Assembly (NCBI GenBank): GCA_964518995.1
Contig: CAZFJU010000001.1
Span: 1-64,000, forward strand
DNA length: 64,000 nucleotides
DNA from: ZC4RG20 sp964518995
GTDB lineage: Bacteria; Pseudomonadota; Gammaproteobacteria; Steroidobacterales; Rariloculaceae
Direction of reading: 5' to 3'
Made by a program: the position numbers and the translations under genes. The notes below the pieces were generated by a model that was not told the DNA's origin, searched no databases, and saw nothing but the letters and a program-made list of their open reading frames with translations. Shown piece by piece: positions 7,737-15,673 of this stretch (its first letter is position 1; each line of letters opens with the position of its first letter).

Positions 7737-9183
7737 CGACTCGTGCTCTGAAGACCTTCATGACCCGATCGTACAGCTCGTCGCCGAGCACCTCGTCCTC
7801 GACGCCATGGTCGAGATTCGGGTTGTCGTTGATTTCGATCAGCACCGGCCTCCCGTCGACGATCTTGATGTCGACGCCGTAAAGGCCGTCGCCAATCGCG
7901 TTCGCCGTCGCGAGCGCAAGCTCGACGACTTCGGCAGGCGCCTGCTCGACGGCGAGCGTCTCGGCATCGCCCTGCTTGCCGCCCGATTGCTTCGCCGCAT
8001 GGTGATAGATCTGCCAGTGTCCGCGCGCCATGAAATAACGGCATGCAAACAGCGGCGCGCGGTCGAGTATGCCGATGCGCCAGTCGAAATCCGTCGGCAG
8101 AAAGGACTGCGCGATCACGAGATCGCTGCGCGACAGAATTTTCTGCAAGCCGGCCGCGAGCTCGTCGCGCGTCTGCGCCCTGTGCACCCCTTCCGAGAAA
8201 GCGCTGTCCGGCTGCTTCAGCACACACGGCAGGCCGAGCGACGCGATGATCTCATCGGGCTTGGCGCTGTCGACGACCAGCGTCGGCGGAATCGGCAGGT
8301 TGAGCCGCTTAGCCAGCTCGAACAAGTAGACTTTGTTGCCGCAGCGGATGATCGACTCCGGGTCGTCGATCACCACGAGCCCTTCCGCGCGTGCTCGGCT
8401 CGCGAAGCGATACGTATGGTGATTGACGTTCGTTGTCTCGCGAATGAACAGCGCATCGAACTCGGCCAGCCGGCCGTAGTCGTCGCGGGTCAGGAACTGG
8501 ACGCCGAAGCCGTTCGCGCGGGCCGCGCGCTCGAGCCGCTTGAGCGCCTCGCGATTCGACGGCGGAGAACGCTCGGTATCGTTGACGAGGATCGCCAGAT
8601 CGCGCTCGTACTGCGCGCTGCGCCCGGCGCGGCCGGCCGGCCCCCGCCCCTTGAAATGCTCCTCGATCACCTCGTTCAAGAACGAGCGATGCGAGTCGGG
8701 TAGCGCGCCGACCGGAATCGGGCCGAGGCTTGCGAGCCGCCAGCGCGTGCCCTTCGCGAAGGTCGCGCGCATCAGCGGCACAGGGAACAGATTGAAAAGC
8801 GCCCGGCTCAGCTTCGCATGACGCTCGGCCAGGTTGCGCCCGAAATAGATGCTGAGCTCGAACCGTGACGAAGAGATATCGTGCAGCGAACGCTGAGTGA
8901 GCTCGTCGATGTCATCGGCGGGCCGAAACAGGGAACGCGATTTCATGTCCTGGATCGTCGTCACGCTCGGCATCGCACGATGCCCGCGCGCCGTCGCGAG
9001 CAAGGACACGTAGTAGCCGACGCTCTGGTATCGATACGAATCGCAAAGATTAAACACCCGCAGCCGCCGGCGCTCGCTGTAGCGCGGATCGCGCACATAG
9101 GCGTCCGCGCTGACGACGGCCGCCGTGCCGATGTCGAGCGGCCACTCCGCTGGGTCGTCTACGACGATGAGCGCGGACTTCAT
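7708..9183 (-). CDS. RimK-like ATP-grasp ligase with N-terminal RLAN domain
   Basis: A 491-residue protein. Residues about 1-190 match the RLAN domain found in front of some RimK-like ATP-grasp enzymes (ALIVVDDPAEWPLDI at the N terminus, FNLCDSYRYQSVGYYVSLLA near 45). Residues about 200-480 form the ATP-grasp ligase: RETTNVNHHTYRFA, VIDDPESIIRCGNKVYLFEL, the ATP-binding CVLKQPDSAFSEGV and the Mg site GVDIKIVDGRPVLIEINDNP. Enzymes of this class form amide bonds through an acyl phosphate; E. coli RimK adds glutamates to ribosomal protein S6. The substrate here is unknown. The gene overlaps both neighbours (4 nt with the C39-like gene, 29 nt with the GCS2 gene). Confidence 0.88.
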   Translation of the reverse strand: MKSALIVVDDPAEWPLDIGTAAVVSADAYVRDPRYSERRRLRVFNLCDSYRYQSVGYYVSLLATARGHRAMPSVTTIQDMKSRSLFRPADDIDELTQRSLHDISSSRFELSIYFGRNLAERHAKLSRALFNLFPVPLMRATFAKGTRWRLASLGPIPVGALPDSHRSFLNEVIEEHFKGRGPAGRAGRSAQYERDLAILVNDTERSPPSNREALKRLERAARANGFGVQFLTRDDYGRLAEFDALFIRETTNVNHHTYRFASRARAEGLVVIDDPESIIRCGNKVYLFELAKRLNLPIPPTLVVDSAKPDEIIASLGLPCVLKQPDSAFSEGVHRAQTRDELAAGLQKILSRSDLVIAQSFLPTDFDWRIGILDRAPLFACRYFMARGHWQIYHHAAKQSGGKQGDAETLAVEQAPAEVVELALATANAIGDGLYGVDIKIVDGRPVLIEINDNPNLDHGVEDEVLGDELYDRVMKVFRARVDAPKQLRTA

Positions 9184-9962
9184 GGAGGGTCGGCAAGGTC
9201 TGCCGGGGCGGACCCGGCCGGCTCAATGAGGAGCAGGTTGGCGTCGTAGGTGACGATGCCGAGCAGCACGGCGTTGATCAGCCGCTGCAGGCGCACGGCG
9301 TAGAGCCCGCTCTGCGCGAACGGGTTCCGGGCGTAGGGATCGGCCACCAGAACTTCCCGCTGCTCGGGCAGATACCCCGTCAGCACGACGAAGTGGCCGG
9401 TCGGCTCGCCGGCAATGTCGTCGTCCAGGTTCGAGTGCGGCAATTCCCGCATGGATCGATACAAATACGTGGCCGAAAGCCCGGTGATCAGAGGGCCGCG
9501 GCGCAACAGCCGCCGCAGGAGCCTGGACTCGAGATCGCGCAGCCGCAGGCGCCCCCCGCGGTCAAGAAACTCGACATACCCGCGAGTCGCGAGACGCAAC
9601 TTGGCCGTAGGCTTGGCGCGAGCCTGCGCGATGAGCTTCGCCCGCATCGCCGCGGCTTGCAAGCCGAACCAAGTCGGATCGAACAAGGCCAGATTATACG
9701 TGTAGATAGTCACTCGATATCCGCGTTCGAGCGCATGATTAGCGAGAAATACGTCGAGCGTGCCGCCATCATCGAGCATGCGGATATCCGCGATGACCTG
9801 GTCGAGCGCGATTCGGTCCGCGTAGTGACGATAAACGCCGTGCAGGCACGCCGGGCCGCATGAAACGTCGTCAGGCTGCGGCTCGACCCGCAAGCCGAAG
9901 CTCGCTTCATCGAGCGGGCGTCCAGCAAGGCGCCGGGTATAGGGTGGTTCCCGGCCGCTCAT
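9180..9962 (-). CDS. C39-like (papain-fold) cysteine peptidase
   Basis: A 260-residue protein with a peptidase C39-like domain. The nucleophile region is QPDDVSCGPACLHGVYRHYA (Cys35), the catalytic histidine is His190 in GHFVVLTGY, and Asp208 follows in VLVADPYARN, giving a complete triad in the expected order. C39 peptidases normally cut leader peptides after double-glycine motifs; here there is no ABC transporter and no membrane segment. Its stop overlaps the ATP-grasp start by 4 nt and its start lies 18 nt after the small acidic gene. It may process or transfer a peptide that the downstream ligases build or modify (inference). Confidence 0.82.
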   Translation of the reverse strand: MSGREPPYTRRLAGRPLDEASFGLRVEPQPDDVSCGPACLHGVYRHYADRIALDQVIADIRMLDDGGTLDVFLANHALERGYRVTIYTYNLALFDPTWFGLQAAAMRAKLIAQARAKPTAKLRLATRGYVEFLDRGGRLRLRDLESRLLRRLLRRGPLITGLSATYLYRSMRELPHSNLDDDIAGEPTGHFVVLTGYLPEQREVLVADPYARNPFAQSGLYAVRLQRLINAVLLGIVTYDANLLLIEPAGSAPADLADPP

Positions 9963-9980
9963 GAAGGCCCGCGATGCCGG

Positions 9981-10217
9981 TCAAAGCGCGCTGTCGAGAT
10001 CGTCTTCGTCGTAATCGTCCCAGTCCGAAAGCAATTCACGCAGATTGCGCTGCTCGTTGCGCAGCTCGACGCGCTGACGCGCGGGCAAATGCCGTGATCC
10101 GCTCTCCGTGTCGAGACCGGCGCCGTGCAGCATCGCATCGTCGAGCTCATCTTCGTCGCCATTGAAAATCGGGAAATCACTGAAGTCGTCTTCGACTTCC
10201 GGTTTGGACTTACGCAT
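9981..10217 (-). CDS. Small acidic protein, PA3496-like, first gene of the ligase operon
   Basis: A 78-residue, highly acidic protein. The N-terminal half has clusters VEDDFSDFPIFNGDEDELDD; the middle is basic and helical (ARQRVELRNEQRNLRELLSD); the C terminus is again acidic (DDYDEDDLDSAL). The basic helix followed by L-x-x-L-x-D and acidic tail resembles the short PA3496-type proteins annotated in pseudomonads, whose role is poorly known. ATG 10217 has GGAG about 9 nt upstream. The gene lies 18 nt before the C39-like peptidase gene and just downstream of the promoter at 10357-10384. Being small and acidic, it could be the polypeptide acted on by the peptidase and ligases, but no double-glycine cleavage site is visible, so this is speculation. 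Confidence 0.7.
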   Translation of the reverse strand: MRKSKPEVEDDFSDFPIFNGDEDELDDAMLHGAGLDTESGSRHLPARQRVELRNEQRNLRELLSDWDDYDEDDLDSAL

Positions 10218-10595
10218 CCTAACGCTCCTCGTCGCCGCCACTGCCAAACGTCGATGCCGGTGTGAGACAGACTGAACCGGACTCGTTTTGTATCGAACAC
10301 ATTCGTTTCGGCCCGGTGCGCAAGCTGCGCCTCGCAGGGCGCCTGCAAGCTGCGCCACTATAGGCCGACCGTAGCGGGTGTCAAGATCAATAACTACCTA
10401 TAATTCAACCGGTTAACCAGACTCATCCCGCGCGAGCTCGATCGGCCGACGGCCTGCGGCACCGGACGCCGGCAGGCGCCGGGAGGCAGCGGCCGCCAGC
10501 GGACGCTCGGCGCGCGACTGCCGGCGTGCCGTGCTTATCCGCATCCGCGGTAGAGCATTCGAGCGTAGAATGCGGTGGGTATTTGGAGGTTCATG
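10218..10595. other. Divergent promoter region between the ligase operon and gltA
   Basis: 378 nt with no gene recognised. The minus strand carries a near-consensus sigma-70 promoter (listed separately). On the plus strand a TATAAT lies at 10399-10404, about 190 nt upstream of gltA, but I see no good -35 element at the right distance. The rest is GC-rich without clear repeats. Confidence 0.55.
10357..10384 (-). promoter_or_regulatory. Sigma-70-type promoter for the acidic-protein/C39/ATP-grasp/GCS2/FGase operon
   Basis: Read on the minus strand: TTGACA (10384-10379, consensus -35), a 16-nt spacer, then TATAGT (10362-10357, five of six -10 bases). Transcription would begin near 10350, leaving a leader of about 130 nt before ATG 10217. 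This is the clearest promoter in the window. Confidence 0.7.
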
Positions 10596-11882
10596 ATGAC
10601 CAAGACCGCGACTTTGAGCTGCGACGGCAAGAGTATCGAGCTGCCCGTCGTCGTCGGCACGGAGCAGGAGACCGCCGTCGACATCACCGCGCTTCGCGCC
10701 AGCACGGGGCTGATCACGCTCGACAATGGCTACGCCAACACCGGCGCGTGCCGCAGCTCGATCACCTTCATAGACGGCGACCGCGGCATTTTGCGCTATC
10801 GCGGCTACCCGCTCGAGGAGCTCGCGGTGAAATCGACGTTCGTCGAGACGGCCTATCTGCTGATCTTCGGCGAGCTGCCGACGGCCACGCAGCTCAACGA
10901 CTTCCGCGCGCTGCTCGTCGAGCACGAGCTGATCCACGAAGACATGCGCCATCACTTCGACGGCTTCCCGCCGAACTCGCCGCCGATGGCGATCCTCTCG
11001 GCGATGATCAATGCGGTCGGCTGCTTCGAGCCGGACTTCATGCAGCCCGAAGACAACGACCACTTCATGAAGCCCTCTGCCCGGCTCATGAGCAAGGTGC
11101 GGACCATCGCCGCCGCGAGTTACCGCAAATCCATCGGCAAGCCGGTGAACTATCCGCGGCCGGACCTGCGCTACACGGCAAATTTCCTGCATATGCTGTT
11201 CTCGAAGCCGCACAAGCCCTACGAGCCCGACGATGTGGTCGTCGACGCTCTGGATCGGCTCCTGTTGCTGCACGCGGATCATGAGCAGAATTGCTCCACG
11301 TCGACGGTCCGCATGGTCGGATCGTCGCAGGCGAATCTGTATGCATCGGTGGCGGCTGGCGTATGCGCGTTGTGGGGACCGCTCCATGGGGGCGCCAACG
11401 TTGCGGTGATCGATATGCTGGAGAAGCTGCTCGAGAGTGGCGAGCCGCTCGATAAGTTTGTCGAGCGCGTCAAGAAACGGGACTCGGGCGTCCGGCTGAT
11501 GGGCTTTGGCCACCGCGTGTACAAGAACTTCGACCCGCGCGCGAAGATCATCAAGGCGGCCTCCGACGCCCTGCTCGACAAGCTTGGCATTCATGATCCC
11601 CTGCTCGATCTCGCACAGCGTCTCGAAGAGGTCGCACTCTCCGACCCGTACTTCATCGAACGTAAACTCTATCCTAACGTGGACTACTACAGCGGGATCA
11701 TCATGCGGGCGATCGGCATCCCCACCAACATGTTCACGGTGATCTTTGCGATCGGCCGTCTGCCCGGGTGGATGGCGCACTGGCGCGAGGTCCGCATCGG
11801 CGAGTCCCGCATCGATCGGCCGCGGCAGGTGTACGTCGGCCCCACCCAGCGCGGCTACGTGCCGATCGGCCAGCGCGCCTGA
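10596..11882 (+). CDS. gltA: Citrate synthase (type II, GltA-like)
   Basis: A 428-residue enzyme condensing oxaloacetate and acetyl-CoA to citrate, the entry step of the TCA cycle. Length and numbering match the NADH-sensitive E. coli type: catalytic His264 in WGPLHGGANVA, His306 in MGFGHRVYKNFDPR, and the catalytic Asp region before SDPYFIERKLYPNVDYYSG. LDNGYANTGACRSSITFIDG near residue 42 is typical of the type II N-terminal domain. TGGAGG at 10584-10589 favours ATG 10596 (6-nt spacing) over ATG 10593. glgA follows 20 nt downstream on the same strand, so both may share a transcript, linking carbon storage with central metabolism. Confidence 0.97.
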   Translation: MTKTATLSCDGKSIELPVVVGTEQETAVDITALRASTGLITLDNGYANTGACRSSITFIDGDRGILRYRGYPLEELAVKSTFVETAYLLIFGELPTATQLNDFRALLVEHELIHEDMRHHFDGFPPNSPPMAILSAMINAVGCFEPDFMQPEDNDHFMKPSARLMSKVRTIAAASYRKSIGKPVNYPRPDLRYTANFLHMLFSKPHKPYEPDDVVVDALDRLLLLHADHEQNCSTSTVRMVGSSQANLYASVAAGVCALWGPLHGGANVAVIDMLEKLLESGEPLDKFVERVKKRDSGVRLMGFGHRVYKNFDPRAKIIKAASDALLDKLGIHDPLLDLAQRLEEVALSDPYFIERKLYPNVDYYSGIIMRAIGIPTNMFTVIFAIGRLPGWMAHWREVRIGESRIDRPRQVYVGPTQRGYVPIGQRA

Positions 11883-11902
11883 CGTCCGCGTCTTCGCCTT
11901 CA

Positions 11903-13303
11903 ATGAAGCTCCTCATGGTCTGTGCGGAGTACGCTCCGCTCGCGAAGACCGGCGGCCTCGCGGACGCCGTCGCCGGATTGGCGGCCGCGCTCGCGCGCCG
12001 CGGCCACGACGTGCGGACCGTGATGCCGGCATACGGCGGGCCGCTTCCGGCGGGCTTCGTGCTCGAGCCGCAAGCGCCCGCGGACGGCATCGCGTATGCC
12101 GTGGCTCGGCCGCCGGACGACGGCCCGCCGATTTATCTCGTCGAGTCCGATGCGATCGGGCACGACGGCCGCATCTACACGCTGGACGATCGGGATGCGG
12201 CCCGCTTCTGGGCTTTCAACCGCGCGGCGCTCGCGCTCGCCGGCGTCTCCGAATGGCGCGCCGATGTCTTGCACTGCCACGACTGGCATGCGGCGCTCGT
12301 GCCTCCGCTCGCCCGCCGCGGCGCGCTCGCCGCGACACCCTCGGTCCTGACGCTGCACAACGCCGGCTATCAGGGGCGCTTCCCGCGCCATGCCTTGCCG
12401 GAGGACGCCCAGACCGTGCTCGATGTGCTCGACGATCCTGCGCGTGGCGACGCCGATCACGTGAATTTCCTCGCGCTCGGCATTCGTCACGCGGATCGGG
12501 TCACCACGGTCAGCCCGAGCTACGCGCGCGAGCTGCGCAGCCCGGAGCTCGGCATGGGGCTCGATGCGCTCCTCGATGTCCGCGGCGACGACTTCGTCGG
12601 CATCCTCAACGGCGTGGACTACGCCTTGTGGAGCCCGGAATCCGATCCTTTCATCGGCCGCCGCTATCCGCGCAGCGACCGGTCCGGGAAGCGGCAGCTG
12701 AAAGCCGACTTGAGCGCCGAGCTCGGGCTCGCGAGCGATGCGCCGCTGGTCGGCGCCGTCACGCGTCTCGTCGAGCAAAAGGGCATCGACCTCCTGGTCG
12801 ACGCGCTGCCCACGTTGCTCGAGCGGACACGGGCCTCCTTCGTGATTCTCGGCAGCGGCGAGCCGCAGCTCGAGACGGCGTTGGCGACGCTCGCCGACAT
12901 GCACCGCAGCCGGGTCGTATTCCGCAACGGCTACGACGAGTCGCTCGCGCATCGGATCATCGGCGGCAGCGATCTGCTCGTCGTGCCGTCGCGCTATGAA
13001 CCGTGCGGGCTCACCCAGCTTTACGCAATGCGCTACGGCACCGTGCCGGTGGTACGTAAGACCGGCGGGCTGGCCGATACCGTCACGCATTACGACCCCG
13101 CGACGGGCAAAGGTACCGGCAGCGTGTTCGAGCATGCCGACGTGACGGGCCTCGTCTGGGGTCTATCGACCGCGCTCGACTGGTTCGAGGACGAGCGCGC
13201 TTGGCAGCGACTCGTCGATAACGCGCTCGGCGCCGATTTCTCGTGGGAGCGCCAGAGCGCCGAGTACGAGGCGCTGTATCGCCGTCTAACAGCTGACCCG
13301 TAG
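11903..13303 (+). CDS. glgA: Glycogen synthase (GT5), ADP-glucose type
   Basis: A 466-residue GT5 enzyme that elongates alpha-1,4-glucan with ADP-glucose. KTGGLADAVAGL at residues 15-26 contains the KTGG sugar-nucleotide motif. HCHDWHAALVPP near 125, GILNGVDYALWSPESD near 235 and the C-terminal GGSDLLVVPSRYEPCGLTQLYAMRYG (read in part) complete the two Rossmann-like domains. ATG 11903 gives the standard MKLLMVCAEYAPLAKTGG start. No strong ribosome site is seen, but gltA ends only 20 nt upstream, so coupled translation is possible. The other glycogen genes lie on the opposite strand from 14212. Confidence 0.96.
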   Translation: MKLLMVCAEYAPLAKTGGLADAVAGLAAALARRGHDVRTVMPAYGGPLPAGFVLEPQAPADGIAYAVARPPDDGPPIYLVESDAIGHDGRIYTLDDRDAARFWAFNRAALALAGVSEWRADVLHCHDWHAALVPPLARRGALAATPSVLTLHNAGYQGRFPRHALPEDAQTVLDVLDDPARGDADHVNFLALGIRHADRVTTVSPSYARELRSPELGMGLDALLDVRGDDFVGILNGVDYALWSPESDPFIGRRYPRSDRSGKRQLKADLSAELGLASDAPLVGAVTRLVEQKGIDLLVDALPTLLERTRASFVILGSGEPQLETALATLADMHRSRVVFRNGYDESLAHRIIGGSDLLVVPSRYEPCGLTQLYAMRYGTVPVVRKTGGLADTVTHYDPATGKGTGSVFEHADVTGLVWGLSTALDWFEDERAWQRLVDNALGADFSWERQSAEYEALYRRLTADP

Positions 13304-13437
13304 CCCCTGACGAACCGCGCGCCGCCTGGCACCCATCTTGCTTTCGTCACGGCAGGGGCGTCTCCGTGTCAGCCGTGCTGCGGACCGGCACGGAGATGCC
13401 AATATCGCCGGAATCGGCATCTCAGGGGAAACAAGCC

Positions 13438-14199
13438 ATGGAAGGACAGCGCACGCACCACACGCACCGCGGCGGCCTGCGTCTCGGCACGCTCGCATCG
13501 TTCATCGTGCTCGGCACGGGTCTCGCCGCCTGCGATACCGGGTCCGACCTCGAAGGGCAGCCGCAGCCGTTGGGCTTTGCCGGGCAACCCGAGCCGGGTC
13601 TCGATCCGGAGCTCGCCGATATCGACATCGACGCGCTCTCGAGCGAGACGGGCACGGCGGCGCGCAACGAGGCTGCTGCACGTGAATCGAATGATGACGA
13701 TCCGGATGCAGCGTTCGGCACGCAGCTCGCGGCCGAGGATTCCGCCGATGCTTCGGCGGCGCTCGAGCCCACGCAGGGTCAGCAGGCGCGCGGCGACGCC
13801 TCGTTCATCGAGACGGAAAACGGCGTGACTGTGATGGTTTCGATGACGGGACTCACCCCCGGACCGCACGGTATCCATCTGCACGAGAACGGCGATTGCT
13901 CTGGCCCCGCCGCCGAGGCGGCCGGCGATCATTTCGACCCGAATGGCTCGCCGCATGGCGCGCCGTCCGATACCGACCAGGAGCGGCATGCCGGCGACCT
14001 CGGCAATATCGAAGCGGACTCCTCGGGAAACGCCGAGCTCGAGATCGAGATTGAAGGGCTGACCATCGGAGGCGAGCGCGGTGTCGCCAGCAAGGCGCTG
14101 ATCGTGCACGCGGACGAGGACGACCTCATGAGCCAGCCGAGCGGTGAATCCGGCGATCCGGTGGCGTGCGGTGTCGTCGAGGTCACGGCACGCGGCTGA
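13438..14199 (+). CDS. sodC: Cu,Zn superoxide dismutase, predicted lipoprotein with long acidic linker
   Basis: A 253-residue protein converting superoxide to oxygen and peroxide outside the cytoplasm. A basic N terminus, hydrophobic core and lipobox LAAC (Cys32) predict lipid anchoring. The SOD domain occupies about 117-253 with all metal ligands: His147 and His149 in HGIHLHENGDC, His165 (GDHFDP), His173, His184 and Asp187 (ERHAGD), His224 (VHADEDD). Cys154 and Cys244 can form the structural disulfide. Between them lie about 85 residues rich in Asp, Glu, Ala and Gln, much longer than in E. coli SodC, perhaps a spacer from the membrane. ATG 13438 follows AGGGGAAACAAGCC. It converges with malQ, 12 nt away. 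Confidence 0.93.
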   Translation: MEGQRTHHTHRGGLRLGTLASFIVLGTGLAACDTGSDLEGQPQPLGFAGQPEPGLDPELADIDIDALSSETGTAARNEAAARESNDDDPDAAFGTQLAAEDSADASAALEPTQGQQARGDASFIETENGVTVMVSMTGLTPGPHGIHLHENGDCSGPAAEAAGDHFDPNGSPHGAPSDTDQERHAGDLGNIEADSSGNAELEIEIEGLTIGGERGVASKALIVHADEDDLMSQPSGESGDPVACGVVEVTARG

Positions 14200-14211
14200 C
14201 GCCTGTGTGTG

Positions 14212-15663
14212 TCATGCGAGGCGTTCGAAGCGCCCTGCTCGACGCCTCGCATCGATCGCCAAATCGACGCCGATATCGCGCCAGGCGAAGCGCCACGCCC
14301 AATTACCCCCGGTGTGGCCCGGCCGATTCATACGCGCCTCGCTGCCGAGGCTGAGCAGGTCTTGGAGCGGCACGATCGCAAGGCGCGCTTGCGAGCCGTA
14401 CGCCGCGTCGAGAAGCGCGTCCGGCATCTGCGGCTCGCCGCCGAAATGGTGCAGCACGCGCGCTCGCGAATCGGCGTCCAGAGTCGCGTACCAACCGACC
14501 AGCGTGTCGTTATCGTGCGTCCCCGTATAGACCACCTGGTTCTCGTGATGAGCGTCCGGCCCATGGGGATTGTCCGGTAAGCCATCGAACGCAAACTGCA
14601 GCACCGCCATCCCCGGCAGCTCGAACCGATCGCGCAGCGCGCGCACCTCATCGGTGATCAAGCCGAGATCCTCGGCGACCAAAGGGACGCGGCCGAGCCG
14701 CCGACCGAGCGTCTCCAGAAGCTTCGCGCCGGGTGCCGGCCGCCACCGGCCGACGCGCGCCGTGTCGGCTGAAGCCGGCACTTCCCAATAAGCCTCCAGT
14801 GCGCGGAAGTGATCGATGCGGAGCAGATCGAAGCGTTTGAGCTCGTGCTCGAGTCGGCGCATCCACCAATCGAAGCCCGAGCGCTCGTGCGCGGGCCAAT
14901 CATAGAGCGGGTTGCCCCATAGCTGGCCGTCCTCGTTGAAGTAATCGGGCGGCACGCCCGCTACGGCGGTCGGCCGGCCATCTTGGTCCACGCGAAAGAG
15001 CTCCGGCTCCCACCACACTTCGACGCTGTCGAGATCGACATAGAACGGCAGATCACCGAACAGATGCACACCGCGCCCGTTCGCATAGCGCTTTAGCGAA
15101 GACCACGAGAGCTCGAACAGGTACTGACAAAAAACGACGGCGCGAAATCGCTCGCGCTCCGCGGCCAACAGCGCCGGCAGCGCACCGGAGCGCCGCTGCC
15201 GGTATTCATCCGGCCATATCCACCACGGGGCGCCGCCGTGCCGGGCACGCAGCACCTCGAACGACGCATACGGCAACAACCACCGGCGCTGGCGCCGGGC
15301 AAACGCCGCCAGCAAGCTGCGCTGCGCAGGGCTTGCGAGCTCGCAAAACCGACGATAGACGTCCACCGGACGTTCGTGCAGGGCGTCGAACGGCGTATCT
15401 CGCGGCAGCTCGTCCAGCTCGGCGAGGCGCTTCGCATCGAGCAGGCGCAAATCGCCGGCGAATGCCGAGCGCAACGTGTACGGCGAGCCGTGCATGTCCG
15501 GGGGGCCGAGCGGTAAGGTCTGCCAGACGGAGTAACCGCCATCGACGAGCCAATCGATGAAGCGGAGCGCCTCATTGCCGAGTGCACCGTTCGCACCGTC
15601 CCCGGGCAATGAGCTCGGATGCAGCAGGACGCCGACCCGACGGCGGTCGAGAATTGCGCTCAC
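14212..15663 (-). CDS. malQ: 4-alpha-glucanotransferase (amylomaltase, GH77)
   Basis: A 483-residue GH77 enzyme that transfers alpha-1,4-glucan segments between maltodextrins. RRVGVLLHPSSLPG at the start, YWEVPASADT, LFGDLPFYVDLDSVEVWW near 210, DLLRIDHFRALEAYW near 280 (catalytic Asp), PLVAEDLGLITDEV near 335 (acid/base Glu) and YTGTHDNDTLVGWY near 385 are all family signatures. It starts at ATG 15663, 10 nt after the glgC stop, so both are co-transcribed. Being about 480 residues, it is the short plant/Thermus-type amylomaltase without the extra E. coli N-terminal domain. Confidence 0.95.
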   Translation of the reverse strand: MSAILDRRRVGVLLHPSSLPGDGANGALGNEALRFIDWLVDGGYSVWQTLPLGPPDMHGSPYTLRSAFAGDLRLLDAKRLAELDELPRDTPFDALHERPVDVYRRFCELASPAQRSLLAAFARRQRRWLLPYASFEVLRARHGGAPWWIWPDEYRQRRSGALPALLAAERERFRAVVFCQYLFELSWSSLKRYANGRGVHLFGDLPFYVDLDSVEVWWEPELFRVDQDGRPTAVAGVPPDYFNEDGQLWGNPLYDWPAHERSGFDWWMRRLEHELKRFDLLRIDHFRALEAYWEVPASADTARVGRWRPAPGAKLLETLGRRLGRVPLVAEDLGLITDEVRALRDRFELPGMAVLQFAFDGLPDNPHGPDAHHENQVVYTGTHDNDTLVGWYATLDADSRARVLHHFGGEPQMPDALLDAAYGSQARLAIVPLQDLLSLGSEARMNRPGHTGGNWAWRFAWRDIGVDLAIDARRRAGRFERLA

Positions 15664-15673
15664 GGGCCGGGGC

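Noticed and set aside
9180..9962. Bacteriocin processing and export system
   Set aside because: The C39-like protein has no ABC transporter domains, no transporter gene is adjacent and the small acidic protein lacks a double-glycine leader.
10413..11903. 496-codon minus-strand open frame
   Set aside because: It lies opposite citrate synthase, whose catalytic residues are all in place.
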